The notes beneath the pieces are model-generated. The model was not told the DNA's origin and searched no databases. It saw only the letters and a program-made list of their open reading frames with translations. The position numbers were made by a program, and so were the translations under genes. From the NCBI GenBank assembly GCA_003971905.1, contig RSEE01000038.1, positions 558,001 to 622,000 of the forward strand: DNA of 64,000 nt, in the 5' to 3' direction. This DNA comes from Moniliella sp. 'wahieum'. Taxonomy: Eukaryota > Basidiomycota > Moniliellomycetes > Moniliellales > Moniliellaceae. Every line of letters begins with the position of its first letter. Position 1 is the first letter of the stretch. Shown here piece after piece: positions 9,672-20,918 of the stretch.

Positions 9672-11186
9672 CCGTTGGACGTTTTGCCCCATTCCGTATT
9701 ATACCACCCTTATGGCTCGTGCTTATGGTCAAGGCCCATTTGGTCTTCTTCTTTAGGCCTAGTAAGAGTTTTTCAGCATATTTTCTCGCTGGGTTCTTGG
9801 TCACAACAGCAACCAAGCCTGGTGACATGTGTCCACTTTTTTCATGTCCCTCTGTATGTGTCGCTGGTTGACTTTGACCGTTTTCCACCACCTCATCCAC
9901 CACACCGTTGTGCGGTTTGCATCATCTTGGACGGCAATCATCAGTGCTTCTTTTCCAGGTTTCGTCGCCCCACCATTTCTTTTTGGCCTTTTTACATTCC
10001 ACCCGTATCGTCCTCTTCCTCCCTGATCTGTTGGTTTCTTGTACTTTTCACCCCCCTTTTTCCATCGCGCGGACGAGCAGTGGCGCAAACACCACAATAT
10101 AGTGTTTTGGTGATATAACTTATTGCCAGTCGCGTTGCGCCTCTCTGTGCGACTGATGGGGCGGGGTGGTGGCACCATATGGGTGTGCACACACATGGTT
10201 TCTATACCCCTCTCCTTCCTGGTATGTTTTGTTGTGTATCGTCTCCCGCAGAGAGATGGCGGGCTAGGAAGCATGGAAGTTCGCTTGCAAAGTGCTTGTT
10301 TTCATCCCAGCTCTCTATGGTGAGCCACTGGTATATACAGATGCCTTTCTGTTTGTTCGATTCTATTACGCCCTCGCTCGCCCCATTACAATATAGAAGA
10401 ACAGTCACGAAAAGAGCGGTGAGGACATGGGGGTGGGGTTCTCATATGTGGCGAAAGGGTTTGCCCAACACCGCCATGCACATCACTCACTGGCACAACC
10501 AGCCAACTATGTCGCTCACAGACCATGTTACCCTCGATATATGCAGGAAATTGTATCGCTGCCATCATGAATCCAAAGGGTATCCAGATCCGAGCAGACA
10601 CGGACTCGTCCCTCTTGCGACTTAGGACGATGCCTTGGCTGCCTGCAGAGGTACGAAGAGGGAGCCCTTCATGACTTCCTTCTTCTTCTCACCCGTGAGC
10701 GCCGCCCAGGCACCGTGGGAAGCGCCAGGATAGGATGCCCCACGGAACAAAATTCGTGCTGTGGGGTGAAAATGCGTATACGAGGCGGGAGAGAGAAAGG
10801 TGTGGGGTCGCCCCAGTTGGTCCAGGTGGGAACAGTTAATGTTGCGTCTGTTTCGTCGCCACCCCCGGTGCTTTTCCAATACATGGCACCCGTCGGGTGC
10901 CAGGGTAGCGAGCCGTGGGGGAGAGGATGAAGATGTAGTAGTAGTCAATTGATACAAAGGGGTACCGGTTGGTCATTTGGCTGGAACGGTTGTTGCGCTA
11001 TAGTAGACACAAAGGAGGAGAGGCGCAATTGGGGTGGTGGCAGGCTAAATAGATGCTTGGCCACTTTGGTCTACCAAGCGCATTTACTCATACTTGATGG
11101 CCACGTCAAGCTGAACAGGATGGGAGTGACGAACCCGGTTTTGTGATCGGAACGCAGCGACTTGGTCTCGGTCGCTTCTTCTCGCA
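9672..11186. other. Intergenic, probable 3' UTR then unassigned
   Basis: T-rich sequence at 9680-10110 follows the HMG-box-like gene and looks like its 3' UTR. No protein-like frame was recognised to 11186. Confidence 0.45.
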
Positions 11187-12087
11187 TTGCTTTCCTGTGC
11201 CACACGGAGAACAATCTGCAGAAACTTAAGGGGCCGAAACGGCTGCTCTGAAGGTGGAGGGCGAAACCGAGGTTGTGTCGGAGGAAAAGGAGTAGAAGAG
11301 GAGAGGCTCAAGCCGAGGCGGCAGTGCAAGAGGCGGGAAAGTCAGCTGACGACAAGGAGATTGTTGTCCAGGCTACGTTCTCGGAAATACAGGCAGTCCA
11401 GGATGAAACCAAGGAGGAGATAAGGCGGAGAAGGCGACCAAGGAGGCCAAAAGGAAGGACAAAGGCGCCAAACTGCCTTTTCCCAAGGGAGTGCGTCCTC
11501 TCTCCCACGTACCTTATACCGCTTACTTCCTCTTTGTTCCTCCCCCCTTGAAGTCAGGTGGACAGCTTGCTCGGCGACTCTTTGTGCATATATGCCTGCC
11601 ATTCCTGCCCGCACCGAGACGAGGCGACCGGGCCCGGGCTTCCGCAGTCGCACCATGACACGGCGGCAGGAAGCGAGAAGCGTAGTTGCGTCCGGCGAGG
11701 CATCTAACAAGGACGCCAAATACGAGACGGACATTGGCTCCCGCTTCCCTGCCGCACAGGGGACGAGCACAAGCTGTAGTGGGTGGTACCAGTCCAACTC
11801 ACTGCGCCCGCGTGGAGAGGTGCGCAAGGTGCGGCAGATGGGGACAGCCTCGTCGCATCTCGATCGATTGAGGCGTTCGACCTATCGCGTGCATTGGTCA
11901 AACAGCGAGCTGATCGAGCGGCAGAGCACCAATGTCGCCTGGCTTTACAAGATGCGGCACGAACAGCAGCCGACACACCAAGCGCATGCTCACCAAGCGC
12001 CAGACGCTCACTGCCTTGCCGGGTACACGGGCGCTGGAGCGCACCTTGCCGTTGCGCCAGCTATGCCTGGACGCGGCCACGGCGTAG
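11187..12087 (+). CDS. Unknown charged protein, frames interrupted
   Basis: I do not recognise this protein. Protein-like pieces follow each other on the plus strand. First come KVEGETEVVSEEKE and AEAAVQEAGKSADDKEIV, then QATFSEIQAVQDETKEE and EKATKEAKRKDKGAK, then LPFPKGVRPLSH. Later come SRSIEAFDLSRALVKQRAD, RAAEHQCRLALQDAARTAAD and KRMLTKRQTLTAL, ending RQLCLDAATA at the TAG 12085-12087. The middle could contain an intron: GTACC after LSH near 11509, with AAG near 11553. The pieces are rich in Glu/Lys/Ala and would form helices or coiled coil. The start is not determined; 11187 is only the beginning of the protein-like region. The stop lies 385 bp before the myotubularin start. Alternative readings of the 11.6-12.1 kb part exist in another frame. 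Confidence 0.35.
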
Positions 12088-12243
12088 ACGGAGCGGCGCT
12101 TGCACCGCAACCCATGGAGGCCATGGCGGCCATGGCAGCCATGGAAGCCAACAGGCCGATGGACATAGGCGGATGGAGGGGCGCGCGCTGCGCACAGGGC
12201 AGTGTGGGCAGGCTGCAATGGCCGGGCATAGATCGCTGCCGGC

Positions 12244-12284
12244 GTCACGCATCACGCGTCACGCGTCACGCGTCATCGATCATC
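12244..12284. repeat. CACGCGT / ATCGATC word array
   Basis: Tandem CACGCGT units followed by ATCGATC words, in the short space between the unknown gene and myotubularin. Same word families as at 31378-31402 and 39978-40018. Confidence 0.7.
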
Positions 12285-12471
12285 GGCCCCATCATGCATC
12301 ATCCATCCTGCCATCGGCCAGCTATCAGCGCTCAGCCGATAACCATCCTGGCGCAAGCCGCCCCCACCGCCTCCATCTTTCTCCAAGCCACCACCGCCAC
12401 CGCCACCACCATCACCGCCACCGCCGCCGCCACCACCACCTCACTTGCCCGTTCCTACACGGCCGCGCGCC

Positions 12472-15278
12472 ATGGACCGCCAGCCTGTCCTACCTGGTGT
12501 CCCCCCGTTCTGGTCCAGCGCCGATACGTGTATGGCGCAGCCTCACTTGCCCTCACAGCCCATCACGTTATCCTCCAGCTCGACCCCGCCTCCAGCTCTG
12601 ATTCTGGCACGCCTCCCAGCGCCGACGTGACCCCTACAAAATCCCCTGCGCTTAGTGTCCCGCACACTGCCGACGAACCGCGTCAGCGTATCTTCGGCGC
12701 CCGCCCAGGCGAGACGATTCCATTTTCCGTGCACCTGATTGGCCATGTCACCCGCCTGCCCAGCGTCCCTCTCCCGCATGCCTATGCCGCCACTCTTGCT
12801 CCATCCTTCCAGTTCCGAGCATTCCCCCTCTGGATTCAACTCAAGGACTTTGAGTCGCTCACACTCTACTTTGGCAGCGACCAGGTCTGCCACGACGTGT
12901 ACCGATCCTTGCGCTCCTGCACAGTTCTCAAGCACATCGAACAACTTGCTGCTTTCCATCCGGACGTGTTTCTAACAAAGGAGAAACCGAATTTGAATTT
13001 GCTCCCGCTTTCATCACCCCCGTCTGCTGCTCCCACCGATGGTTCTGAAACCAGTCTCTCTCCACCCGGATGGCTCATCTACGATCCCAAGAGGGAATTC
13101 GAACGACAAGGTGTCTGGACCCGTACCCGTGCATGGAGGACGACGACGCTCAATGAGACCCATACTGTAAGTTTGGCTCCCAATCCGGCCGGACACGTTG
13201 TCTTCCACCTTTCTTCATGAGATCTTCTAATCCCTTGGTTCGATTCACCAGTTCTGCCCAACATACCCCTCGTTGTTGGTCGTTCCCTCAAGGATCAGCG
13301 ATACGACTCTGCAGCATGGCGCCAAGTTCCGGTCCAAGTCGCGGCTCCCTGCGCTCACCTACCTCCACTGGGCCCACTTGGCCACCATTACCCGTTCGTC
13401 CCAGCCATTGGTGGGACTGCGGTACAGTCGTAGTGTCCAGGATGAAAAGTTGGTCGATGCCATCTTTTCGTCTCATCTTTTTGCTGGGGGAACACACGTT
13501 GGTGCGCCTCCCAACGGGACAGCACCTTCTACGAGGGACGAAACACACATTACTGACTCGTCCTTGGGGGGATTTGACGCAATCGACTCGTCAGAGGCAC
13601 CTACGTCGTTAGGCACTCAGCACATTTACGGAGCCAGGACCAACAATGTGATTATCGATGCCCGGCCTACAACCAATGCCTATGCCAATCATGCAAAGGG
13701 AGCCGGGAGCGAGACGATGGACTATTACCCTGGCTGCCGCAAGGTCTTCCTTGGGATCGACAATATCCATGTCATGCGGGACTCGCTTAAGGCAATTACT
13801 GAAGCTTTGAGCGACGCTGATGTTGCTCCTGGCTTTGGTGCCGAATCTAAAAATTCCCTACCGTTCCTTGATCCAGGGCAGGTCAAGCGCTCGGGCTGGC
13901 TGAAGCACATTTCTACTCTGCTTGAAGGGGTAGGCAAGATTGTACGAACAGTGCATGTGGAATGCGCCCATGTCCTCATTCATTGCTCTGATGGATGGGA
14001 CCGCACGTCTCAGCTTTCGGCAGCAGCCCAGGTATGCTTGGACCCCTACTTTCGTACCTTCCAGGATTTGCGTTTTGATTGAGAAAGACTTTGTTGCGTT
14101 TGGCCATCGGTTTTTGGATCGGACTGGCCACTTGTCGCACACCCACTTCTTTGACGACAAGTACCAGCCCCGCCTGAGCCCGAGCCGGACTCGGACTCGC
14201 GCAATGGAGGGTTTGAGCCGGCCAATGCCGCCTCAGCGCTATGGGGATTTACCAAGTCGGTGGCAGCCAACTTACGGGGGCCCCACGACCAAGAGTCGGT
14301 CACGCACCTCAAAGAGATCTCCCCTGTCTTTCATCAGTTCCTCGATTGCATTTATCAAATTCACCGCCAATTCCCAGAACGATTTGAGTTTTCCACTGGC
14401 TGGCTCGTTGAGTTGCAACGAGCGCTTCACGAGTGCACCACAGGCACCTTCCTCTTTAACTCGGAGGCTGAGCGACTCCGCCTCCGTCACCAGTTTCCTG
14501 GGGTCAAGAGTGTGTGGGACGATCTTCTTCTCGCCCACCACCAAGGCCGTATTTGCAAATCCACAGTACGATCCCCAGTTGGATGACATTAAGCGACCCA
14601 AGACGGATATGGGCGTGGTGATGCCCGACGGCAAAGATGTACGATTTTGGCCTGCGTTGTTTCGTCGCTCAGATGAAGACCTCAATGCCTACATCGATTT
14701 GGAGCAGGCTGCTCAGGCAAGGCCGCCTCCCAGCGGGACGCTCGACGCAAGCGGCTCGAGCAAAGATGGAGGCGGCTGCGCAAAGTCAACCGGACCCAGG
14801 CTCAGGGGGTGCAGGAGCGGTCGAAGATGCCCTAACCAGAAGGACGAATACGCAGGGTTGACTTATCGTCCGTACCAAACCAAGCCCAAAAACCACAGGC
14901 TCTCACACATCTTGTCCCATTCCCATGCCAATGGGTCGTCCGACAACGGAACCCCATCCGGCCCCTTCCCACTCAGACGAGCAGGGTTGGGACCCTGCGG
15001 CGGCAGGGAAGAGGCAGGTGCGTGCCCTTTGGTCTGCCAGTAGAGGGTGGCTGTTCGGTGATCAGCCAGGCTCTGCCGAGATGGACAGTCCTTGGGATGC
15101 CCGCCCATCATCAAGCATTAAGGATGCGTCCTTGGAAGCTCCCCCGCTGGTCGCGTCAAAATCATCTCCTGGGCATGAAAGAAACGATAGCACTTCCGTG
15201 GGAGGCAACGTTTGGTCCGACCCTCTGTCTGACCCCCCGACTGACCCTCCTCACCTGACCCGCTCAGCGCCGGACTGA
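12472..15278 (+). CDS. Myotubularin-type phosphoinositide 3-phosphatase
   Basis: Removes the 3-phosphate of PI3P and PI(3,5)P2 on endosomal or vacuolar membranes; counterpart of yeast Ymr1. The start ATG at 12472 (MDRQPVL) leads into a GRAM/PH-like domain with LVQRRYVYGAASLALTAHH and FESLTLYFGSDQVCHDVY. Then come GWLIYDPKREFERQGV, CPTYPSLLVVPSRISD, ITRSSQPLVGLRYSRSVQDE and the catalytic P-loop VLIHCSDGWDRTSQL (Cys-x5-Arg). IEKDFVAFGHRFLDRTGHL, SPVFHQFLDCIYQ and FLFNSEAERLR follow. An intron lies at 13167-13251. The C-terminus is basic coiled coil (RKRLEQRWRRLRKVNRTQ) followed by a low-complexity Ser/Pro tail ending SAPD at 15276-15278. Frame slips occur in C/G runs: after the first ~11 codons, around 14060-14080, and several in the tail. 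The catalytic core is intact. Confidence 0.93.
13167..13251 (+). other. Intron of the myotubularin gene
   Basis: GTAAGT donor, CTAAT branch-like site, CAG acceptor, 85 bp. Splicing joins NETHT to FCPTYPS in phase 0, exactly where the family sequence continues. Confidence 0.9.
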
Positions 15279-16296
15279 AAGAAATACATCTCCCCTCCTC
15301 ACCTCTCGCACCCTTCCCCTCCCCAGCATTGCATCCATCAGCCCACCACCCAGGCGACTACGCCTTCACGCCGTTCCCCTCCCCCTTCCTCTTCCCGTGC
15401 ACGACTTGACTCCTTCGCCAATCCCCATTGCCCTGTCAAAGCCTCCACCCGAGCCTCGCGAGGCCCTCCACTCTCTCGGAGCTTCATGGTCTTCCAGCAT
15501 CGAAGTCGAGCAGCCACTCAGCTTGATGAATGGCTCCTCGTCGGACAAACTTCTCTTCTCCACTGCACACGCGCCCCAATCCTCCCCAGCCCAGACCCAC
15601 TCTGGCCCTTTGAGCATCCTTTGAGCATCCTTCTCGAGCCAATGCAATCTCATCTTCCGCTTCCAACGGCCCTCTCAACACACACTGAAATTGGTCGCGG
15701 TGGCGGTGGGAGAACGCCCCCACGGCAGATGTTGGAACAGGTACCGCAAGCAAATATCGAGGTCGCGAAGTAGAGATTGTACGCCTGCAGGAGTGTGGTG
15801 GTCCGGCCAAAACGCAAATTGAGTAGAACAGATTTCATTTGTAGTCCTCGCTCCGTATGCATGTTGGTGTCTACCGTGTTTCTGACTCGTGAACGCGTGA
15901 ACTACGGCTGAGCCGCTCAGACAGCGCTCAGCGCGCTCACCCATCAATGAGGTCGATGAAGCCATTGAGACCCTGAGGCTGCGGCGTGGTTGGAGGCGGG
16001 AGGCATCTAAAATTGCCACTTTGCACATTCCGAGTCCAGACAAGACCGGCATTTCTGCAATTTACGATGGTTTTCCTTTCCAATGGAGAAGGAAGTGTTG
16101 GGGGGCTAGACGCTAGTGGGGGGAGATAGATTGATAGACATTCCTATGGCATTTAGCGGATCTGAGATCTGAGACGTCGAGTTCTGAGTGTGGCGTCCAA
16201 CCTCTATCCCCCTCTCCAATCTCGCCATGCCACATGTCGCACGCAACCAAGTCACACGGATGTCATTTTGGACGCGGGGTAGCGAATTGAATCATT

Positions 16297-16332
16297 AATC
16301 AACGTTCAACACGTTCAACACGTTCATCACCC
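16297..16332. repeat. TTCAACACG word array
   Basis: Three to four copies of TTCAACRCG in tandem, ending in a TTCATCACC variant. Related to the arrays at 4911-4990 and 5300-5322. Confidence 0.7.
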
Positions 16333-17067
16333 ATCACATGTCGCAAGTGTCCCGGCGTGGTAAATCATGCTGCTGGTGCTGGGAACAGCATTTGCCAGCG
16401 CACCGATGCGCCATGCTGATTATACTTTGCGCAGTAAGTACTAAGTAAGGCAGCAATGCGCGCTGGAGCGGCTCTTCGGGCCGGAGGCCATCCGAGAAGA
16501 AGACCAAGCCCGGTAGCCATTGAAATGTGGTGGTATTGAGACGCCTCTGCGCTAAGGCAGTGTTGACCCTGGCATCCGTGGTACTCAGCCTCAGCGTACT
16601 CAGCCTCAGCGCCTCAGCGTTAAACTGAACAGACGGCGGAAGAATTGGGATTGGACGGTTGTGCTCGCTGCCGCTCGTGGCGCTGGTTGTCGTCGACCGT
16701 TGGCTTCAACCGCAGTGACGCGGTGACGGAGCCGCCGGGGGGTGGGAACTGAGGCTGACGCGCTGGCGCGCTGGCGCTTAGCCATGGAACGACGCGCGAG
16801 GCGTAGACAACCGGGTACTTTTTAAACTGGCCCCGTGCCATTCGAATGTCTGCCTAGGTCGCTCGCACAGTGGGGTCACTGGTCATGCATCATGCATCAG
16901 GCCTCAGGTGGCACCGCCCTTGTGGCAATCCCGAACTGAAACATCCCACTGTTTCTCGCTCCCACGCCCGGACACTGCCCTTCTGCTTCTTCTTCCCCAT
17001 GCTCGCGCGTGCGATCGATGATCGATGATGGACGATCGCCCCGGGGCGTGGTGCCCTCCGCAATGGC

Positions 17068-17090
17068 GGTTCAAGCTTCAAGCTTCAGGT
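17068..17090. repeat. AAGCTTC heptamer array
   Basis: CAAGCTTCAAGCTTCAGG, a period-7 iteration centred on the palindrome AAGCTT. Further copies occur at 21724-21752, 21872-21890, 39551-39580, 39640-39658, 43273-43290 and 57430-57445. Confidence 0.75.
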
Positions 17091-17268
17091 TGAACATGTT
17101 GATCTTCTCGCTCAGCAACACCTTGTCACCCCCAACATCCACCCACAGTACACCACCATCACCATCCTCTTCTCCCTCCATTCCACTTCCACTACCCCGT
17201 CCACTCCTCCCTCCCACCCTCACTAGTCGTCCCTCCCGCCCCAATCCTGCCCGTCCCATCTCGTTACC

Positions 17269-17930
17269 ATGAAGTTTGTCGCTATTTGCTCCCTCGCCGT
17301 TGCCTCGATGGCCGCTGCATCCTCTCTCATGGCCCCTGGGGAAGCCCGAGCGGCTCACAAGGCTCGCCACTCCGACCTCTCTCTCGAGAAGCGCTACCGT
17401 GTCTACTCGGGCGGCCAGGGCACATACTACGATGGAAGCAAATTGGTACGTCTCACTCGCCGTATGACGGATCTGTCGGCCTTCCCCCGTTCACGATGGT
17501 TCCCCATACCATCAATAGTGAAGCTAGTGACTAGTGACATGCGACAGGCCAAATGTTCTTTGCTTGCTGACACAATTTTGGCTTCTGACTTAGGGTGACC
17601 CCGCTTGTGGTGGCAGTGCCCCTTCCGACAGCAGTATGTCTGTCGCCGTTCCTGCCGGCTCTCCTGCCCGCTGTGGACAATGGGTGCATCTCCAGTTAGT
17701 ATTACTTTCCTTGTTCTCTTTGTTTTTCTTGCCGGTGGGGTCTGCTGACTGCTTTTGTTCCACGTAGTTACAATGGCAAATCCGTCGCAGCTAAGGTGGT
17801 GGATGAATGTGGAAGCTCGTGCAAGTCTCAGTATGACGTTGACATGACCAAGGCCGTCTTCCAGGAGCTGGCTGACTTGTCTGTCGGTGTGCTCAAGCCC
17901 CTCAAGTTCCGAGTCCTGGACGACAACTAA
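17269..17930 (+). CDS. Secreted RlpA-like double-psi beta-barrel protein, three exons
   Basis: Predicted secreted protein of 146 residues with an expansin/barwin-like double-psi barrel. Exons are 17269-17445, 17594-17694 and 17768-17930. All junctions are in phase and no frame slip is needed. Residues 1-17 (MKFVAICSLAVASMAAA) form a signal peptide. A dibasic EKR at about 43 could be a Kex2-type processing site releasing YRVYSGGQGTYYDG. The barrel follows with GDPACGGSAPSDSS, VAVPAGSPARCGQWVHL, GKSVAAKVVDECGSSCKS, YDVDMTKAVFQEL and a final LKPLKFRVLDDN. The Asp of VVDECG and the paired Cys are typical. Fungal members of this family are small cell-surface or effector-like proteins, some annotated as riboflavin-aldehyde-forming enzyme-like. 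An enzymatic role cannot be claimed from the sequence. Confidence 0.85.
17446..17593 (+). other. Intron 1 of the RlpA-like gene
   Basis: GTACGT donor and TTAG acceptor, 148 bp, phase 0. Confidence 0.8.
17695..17767 (+). other. Intron 2 of the RlpA-like gene
   Basis: GTTAGT donor, GCTGAC branch-like site, TAG acceptor, 73 bp. Splits a His codon (CA|T) in WVHLHYNGK. Confidence 0.85.
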
Positions 17931-19355
17931 GGCGGCCGGCCACTCGCATCTCTTTTCCCACTCATTGGCGCATCGCTAGCTGTCTTCGTTGATCTCCACA
18001 TCCTGCATGCAACGGCTTCGGTATTGCCGTATTGCTACTCGTGCATCTTACAAACCTTCACACCTCCCTCTCTGTCGCTCCTTACACGGCGCTCTTTTGC
18101 ACCCCTCCCCTTTGGTCTTTCCTTCTCCCGGCGAGTAGGGCTAATATGGCCAGCTCACCCGTTCTGACCACACCACATTCCCTCCCCAGTGTCATTACCT
18201 GTCCCCTCTCAACCTCTCCGGCACCGGCGGCCACTTTGTGGGGACCTCCGCATCTCGTTCCTTTTCTACGTTTCTGCACAGTGCCTGCCATCATTCCAGT
18301 TGGTACTCTTTCCTCCTGCTTATGGTAGACATCGGCCACGTGTGGAATTTTTGCTCTTCGCTCCCTTCACATCCCTGCAACCCGGCGTTGCTGGTTATGA
18401 CTGTTGCTTTAAGTGCAATGCACTGCCATGCTTCACCCGTTGTGCAAACCTCTGTTATTGGGTAACCTTTCGACGGATGTCCATAGTGGCTGTACCCTGC
18501 TTCCCCGTGCGACTCGATATATAAATGCAAAACGTCATCAGCGACATGATGTGTGGCGCTTCGTCCACCACAGGCTCGCTCATCCGAGCTTTGTCAAATC
18601 CCTCCCCCCCCCCTCCCCCCCCATCGGGAGCCCAATGGCGTCACTGGTACCCAGGTCTGGACCCCCTGCCACCCGTTATTCATTTCCAAACGACATGTGG
18701 CTGAAGCGAATACGAATGAGCATGGATTTTTGGTGGACATGTGAGCGATGACCTTAATGACCCTTCTCCAATGAGGCTCTCTATCACTTTACCCGTCTAC
18801 AACACACTCCTATAGCCTACGTATCGTCAGGACGAATGGATAGCCGCCCTGCCTCTCCCCCTCCAGAGAAACAGTTAGTGGTTATTACGCTAAACCAGAG
18901 CGAGAAGACTAGACACAGCTTCGCCGAAACAGCATTGTATTTTTGCTGTGAGAAGGGCAAAGGGGAGGGATCGAATGGCGGCACCAAGAATGTGTTCAAG
19001 TGTGTGTATATTTGGGTACCAATGAGTGCGCAAGAAAGATGATGGCCCAAGTAGGAGACGAGGATTCAAAAAGGAACAGTAATGTAGTCATGGGTACGGA
19101 GGGGGTAAAAGTGCGGAGAGAGAAAAAGTGAGGTGGGGCATCATGCACCGTAAAAAGCCATAAGGTCCCAATGGGAACGCAATTATCGTAGAATAGTAGT
19201 TGTTGTGAGAGATGGGGGTTGTGGATCGAACGAGAGGGAGGTATCATGGGATGGACGGTCACCGGTCAACGGGCAACGTTCACATCCCCATGTAAAGCGC
19301 AAAAAGTTGGGGATTAGACGGGACAAACACAAGCGTGGGTGTGTCAGGGTCAGGC
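17931..19355. other. Convergent intergenic space
   Basis: 3' UTRs of the RlpA-like (+) and cyclin (-) genes plus unassigned sequence. A TATA-like CGATATATAAATG at 18512-18524 has no convincing gene downstream. Confidence 0.45.
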
Positions 19356-20918
19356 TCAAAAAGGAGAGAAGGGTGGGGGCATTCTAAAGGATGGCGTTGG
19401 AGCATTTGTAAAAGTGGGGTGAAAATTGTGGCAAGCCCAGTCACGAGCAAATGGAGCGGCCCCAAGGAAAACACGGCGACTGTACTTGTGATACACGTGC
19501 AGGTTGCACATTTCGGGCTGGACAAGCCGTTCAAGAATCAAATTGCAGCAGGGACCAATTGTTCTTGAACATGACCAGAATAGTAGATGAACGCATTGTC
19601 CCAAACCTCGCCCACTCAACCAGAATTCGGCGCGCTAGGAACATAGACATGGCCGCGATGGTTCGTGGGCGGACCCGAAGGAAGCGCTCATCCACCAAGG
19701 CAAGCTCAGAAAAAAACTTGGCCAAGGTTCGGGTATGGGCATCATACTCATCTGCCTTGCTGATGCGGCGAAGGAAGGGGTAGGGTGTAGTGTATCTCGA
19801 AACGTCAAAGTTCAAAGCCTCGAGGATGAGCTTCACCCTTGATAACCTCCTCCCGGTTGCACGCCCCGCTACACACGTACACCAGATCGTCCAGAGGTGG
19901 AGGCAGCACCTCTTCAAATTTGGACGCGATCATGAGGGAGGTTATTGCAAGCAACTGAAGCTTAGCCAGTGCCACAACCCGCAGAGAAAGGAAGCGGTCC
20001 AAAATATTGGTCGCATTGAACAACGTTTCGGGACAGAGGCGAAAGCGATCATGAACCAAGACAAGCCAGTCTATTACTTTGCTCCGTGCCGCCGCATCCA
20101 CCTCACATTGCTGCTTAAGGTAGTTGCATTGGGCATCGTCCGCTTCTCGCATTCTCCCAGGTACTGCAGGATTTCATCCGCATATTCAGCCATCATGGTA
20201 ACGTCGCGTGCCTCCACCACATCGACCCCTGCCTGTGCCAGCGCCTCTCTTCAGCCGCTACACGGGGAGAGAGGCATCCTTCGGCCACGAGCGCGGCGCG
20301 GGCATCAGATTGGGCTTGAATCCGAGGGCGGAGCTCATACCAATCGTAATGCATCTGCACACGCAGCACCTTGTTCATCGCGGCCAGCTCAAGCTCGTGG
20401 GCAGGCACAATACATGATCTGGGTCGGTCATTCGGAGAAACTCTAAATCGTCCGTGGCACCGTCAACATCCTCCTCTTCCGTCCCGTCGCTCTCCTCGGC
20501 GCGAGATAGATCAGCGAGGGGTATGCCTTGCTCAGAGAGTGCATCCGGGCGGGGCAGTGTCTCGTTCCAGGCTGGTGCGCCGATTGAAATAATGGGCTCC
20601 GACGTGCACTTGCTTTCATATCCCGTCGGTGGTATGGAAGCCCCTTTAAGCATGTCTGAAGAGACATACCAGTTCTCGTCCGCTTCCTGCCTGTCCGCCC
20701 ACTCGTTCGTCTTGGGCTTGAGGATTGAGTGGACACGTACCGCCGCGTCAGACAGTATCGCCCGCCTGCTTGGGAAGGATCTGCTTCGCTGCCCTGCTCG
20801 CCCGTGGAATAATGGCAGATGTGCGGGCCCAAGACGCAGCCGGGGCAAGCTTGGTACGCTCGGGGGGTAAGAAGGCAGCGGCGGAGGGGCACGTTTCAGG
20901 CAGTGCGGCGGCGGACAT
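19356..20918 (-). CDS. G2/mitotic B-type cyclin
   Basis: Regulatory subunit of the mitotic Cdk1 kinase. The start ATG at 20918 reads MSAAALPETCPSAAAFLPPE. An N-terminal regulatory region of ~250 residues follows, Ser/Glu/Asp-rich, with VRVHSILKPKTNEWADRQE and TDPDHVLCLPAHELE. No clear RxxL destruction box was picked out. Cyclin box N is typical: VTMMAEYADEILQYLGECE, RSKVIDWLVLVHDRFRLCPE, LFNATNILDRFLSLRVV and ALAKLQLLAITSLMIASKFEE. The C box reads LILEALNFDVSRYTTPYPF, LRRISKADEYDAHTRTLAKF, TIAAMSMFLARRIL, WDNAFIYYSGHVQEQLVP and KYSRRVFLGAAPFARDWA. At least five frame slips interrupt it, mostly single bases (for example in an A run inside PAANLILERL), as in the neighbours. A TATATATG on the minus strand near 21500 may be its promoter. 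The assignment to the B class rests on the order and wording of both cyclin boxes. Confidence 0.9.

Larger units (their letters stand above)
15279..17268. other. Intergenic region with possible unassigned coding pieces and word arrays
   Basis: At 15397-15830 some frames look protein-like (for example SKYRGREVEIVRLQECGG near 15755), possibly a further C-terminal extension of the preceding gene, but they cannot be joined with confidence. Further right are GATCTGA words (16156-16190), TCAACACGT words (16297-16332), GATGCAT words (16879-16900) and AAGCTTC words (17068-17090). CT-rich sequence precedes the ATG at 17269. Confidence 0.4.
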
